Origin: Sinonovacula constricta
Lineage: Eukaryota > Mollusca > Bivalvia > Cardiida > Solecurtidae
DNA: 64,000 nt
NCBI GenBank assembly: GCA_007844125.1
Contig: CM017565.1
Location: 12,514,618 to 12,578,617, forward strand
Direction: 5' to 3'
Part shown: positions 63,256-64,000 of the stretch, one piece after another
How positions within the stretch are numbered: position 1 is the stretch's first letter
Layout: every line of letters begins with the position of its first letter
Notes under the pieces: generated by a model
Databases searched by the model: none
What the model saw: the letters and a program-made list of their open reading frames with translations, nothing else
What the model was told of the DNA's origin: nothing
Translations under genes and position numbers: made by a program

Positions 63256-64000
63256 TAGACTTACAGTATACAATAGACTGCAACTTACCGATAATCGCGC
63301 TTACCTTATTACATAAACTGTATAACAATACACTATTTCATATTATTTCTATGTGTTGGTTTTTCAGGTCAGGTGCCAGATAACAACTGTACGAGTCACA
63401 CTTTTTTATCATGTACGCGCGGGATGTGCATTGTATATTGCTTGAAATAAAAAAATAAAAATGATTTGGTTTTAGCTCTTTATTGATGACAATATTATTT
63501 TGTTACCAATAGAAAATGTTTCGGAAAAAATGTTTGATTAAATTCTAAAGAACCACACGAAGCTATAGTGTATAGATAATGAGTATGAACGCATGAATAA
63601 TTAAAGAAATGATAATATGACTACCTGCACCAGAAAATGTACTTTGGATAAATAAACATCAATATAATATGTAATCGATAAATTTATCTAATTTATTTGT
63701 ATTCCAAAACATGATTTTTATTGGACTACAATAATTGGCAATCGGTATGTGAGGCGTTACTTAAATTGATTAAATCAATTGACAATTAGGCAATTCTGTA
63801 TGTGAGATGTGACTTTAATTGTCCAATCAAAATGACTGGCAATAAGGTAATTAATTAATCCAAACCAACTAATTTGCAATTGTTAAAAAAGTTCAGCAAA
63901 CAACTCACATTCCTTGCGTGAGTAAATGTCAACGCTACTATAATAGTGTTGTTATTTAATTGCAACAATAAATCATTTAATCATTAATATTATCTTACTT
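63256..64000. other. AT-rich non-coding end of window
   Basis: No exon or RNA gene supported; presumably MRPS17 intron or upstream sequence. Confidence 0.4.

Overview
This is a window of a eukaryotic, AT-rich animal genome. Genes are split by GT-AG introns, coding density is low, and there are many tandem repeats, LINE and SINE remnants and small inverted-repeat transposons. Protein content and repeat style suggest a lophotrochozoan, most likely a bivalve mollusc; that assignment is inference, not something the sequence proves.

Layout. 1-1622: last coding exon (+) of an unidentified coiled-coil protein, its intron filled by a 19-bp E-box-like minisatellite. 6733-21633: two complete tandem NIPSNAP genes on the minus strand. 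Each has six coding exons, with identical lengths for exons 2 to 6 (217, 159, 141, 66, 59 nt). Exon 4 is nearly identical between them while the rest has diverged to about 50-67 percent. Their introns hold hAT-like and TA-flanked MITEs, a tRNA-derived SINE head, a long CA/TG microsatellite and a 2-kb foldback transposon with a 9-bp target duplication. 23081-23170: near-perfect palindrome. About 23520-25780: decayed LINE (-) split by a MITE. 25863-26325: 41-43-bp minisatellite. 27664-30281: 40-bp satellite of about 65 units, followed by a degenerate purine-rich repeat. 32227-33558: intronless ankyrin-repeat/SOCS-box gene (-). 33.8-50.5 kb: mostly non-coding, with microsatellites, LINE 3' ends, SINE-like sequence and a few doubtful exons. 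50927-58855: complete eight-exon CHMP1A (+), with a CLEAR-type E-box and CCAAT box upstream. 61304-61579: terminal exon of mitochondrial ribosomal protein uS17m (MRPS17, -), whose 5' part lies outside or was not found.

The genes are unrelated housekeeping or regulatory genes and do not form a visible pathway: mitochondrial NIPSNAP proteins, an E3 ligase adaptor, an ESCRT-III subunit and a mitoribosome subunit. The most notable signals are the exon-limited homogenisation of the NIPSNAP pair, the foldback element with intact target duplication, the satellite with two co-varying CpG sites and an internal duplication, and three exact copies of a rare 10-bp CLEAR palindrome.
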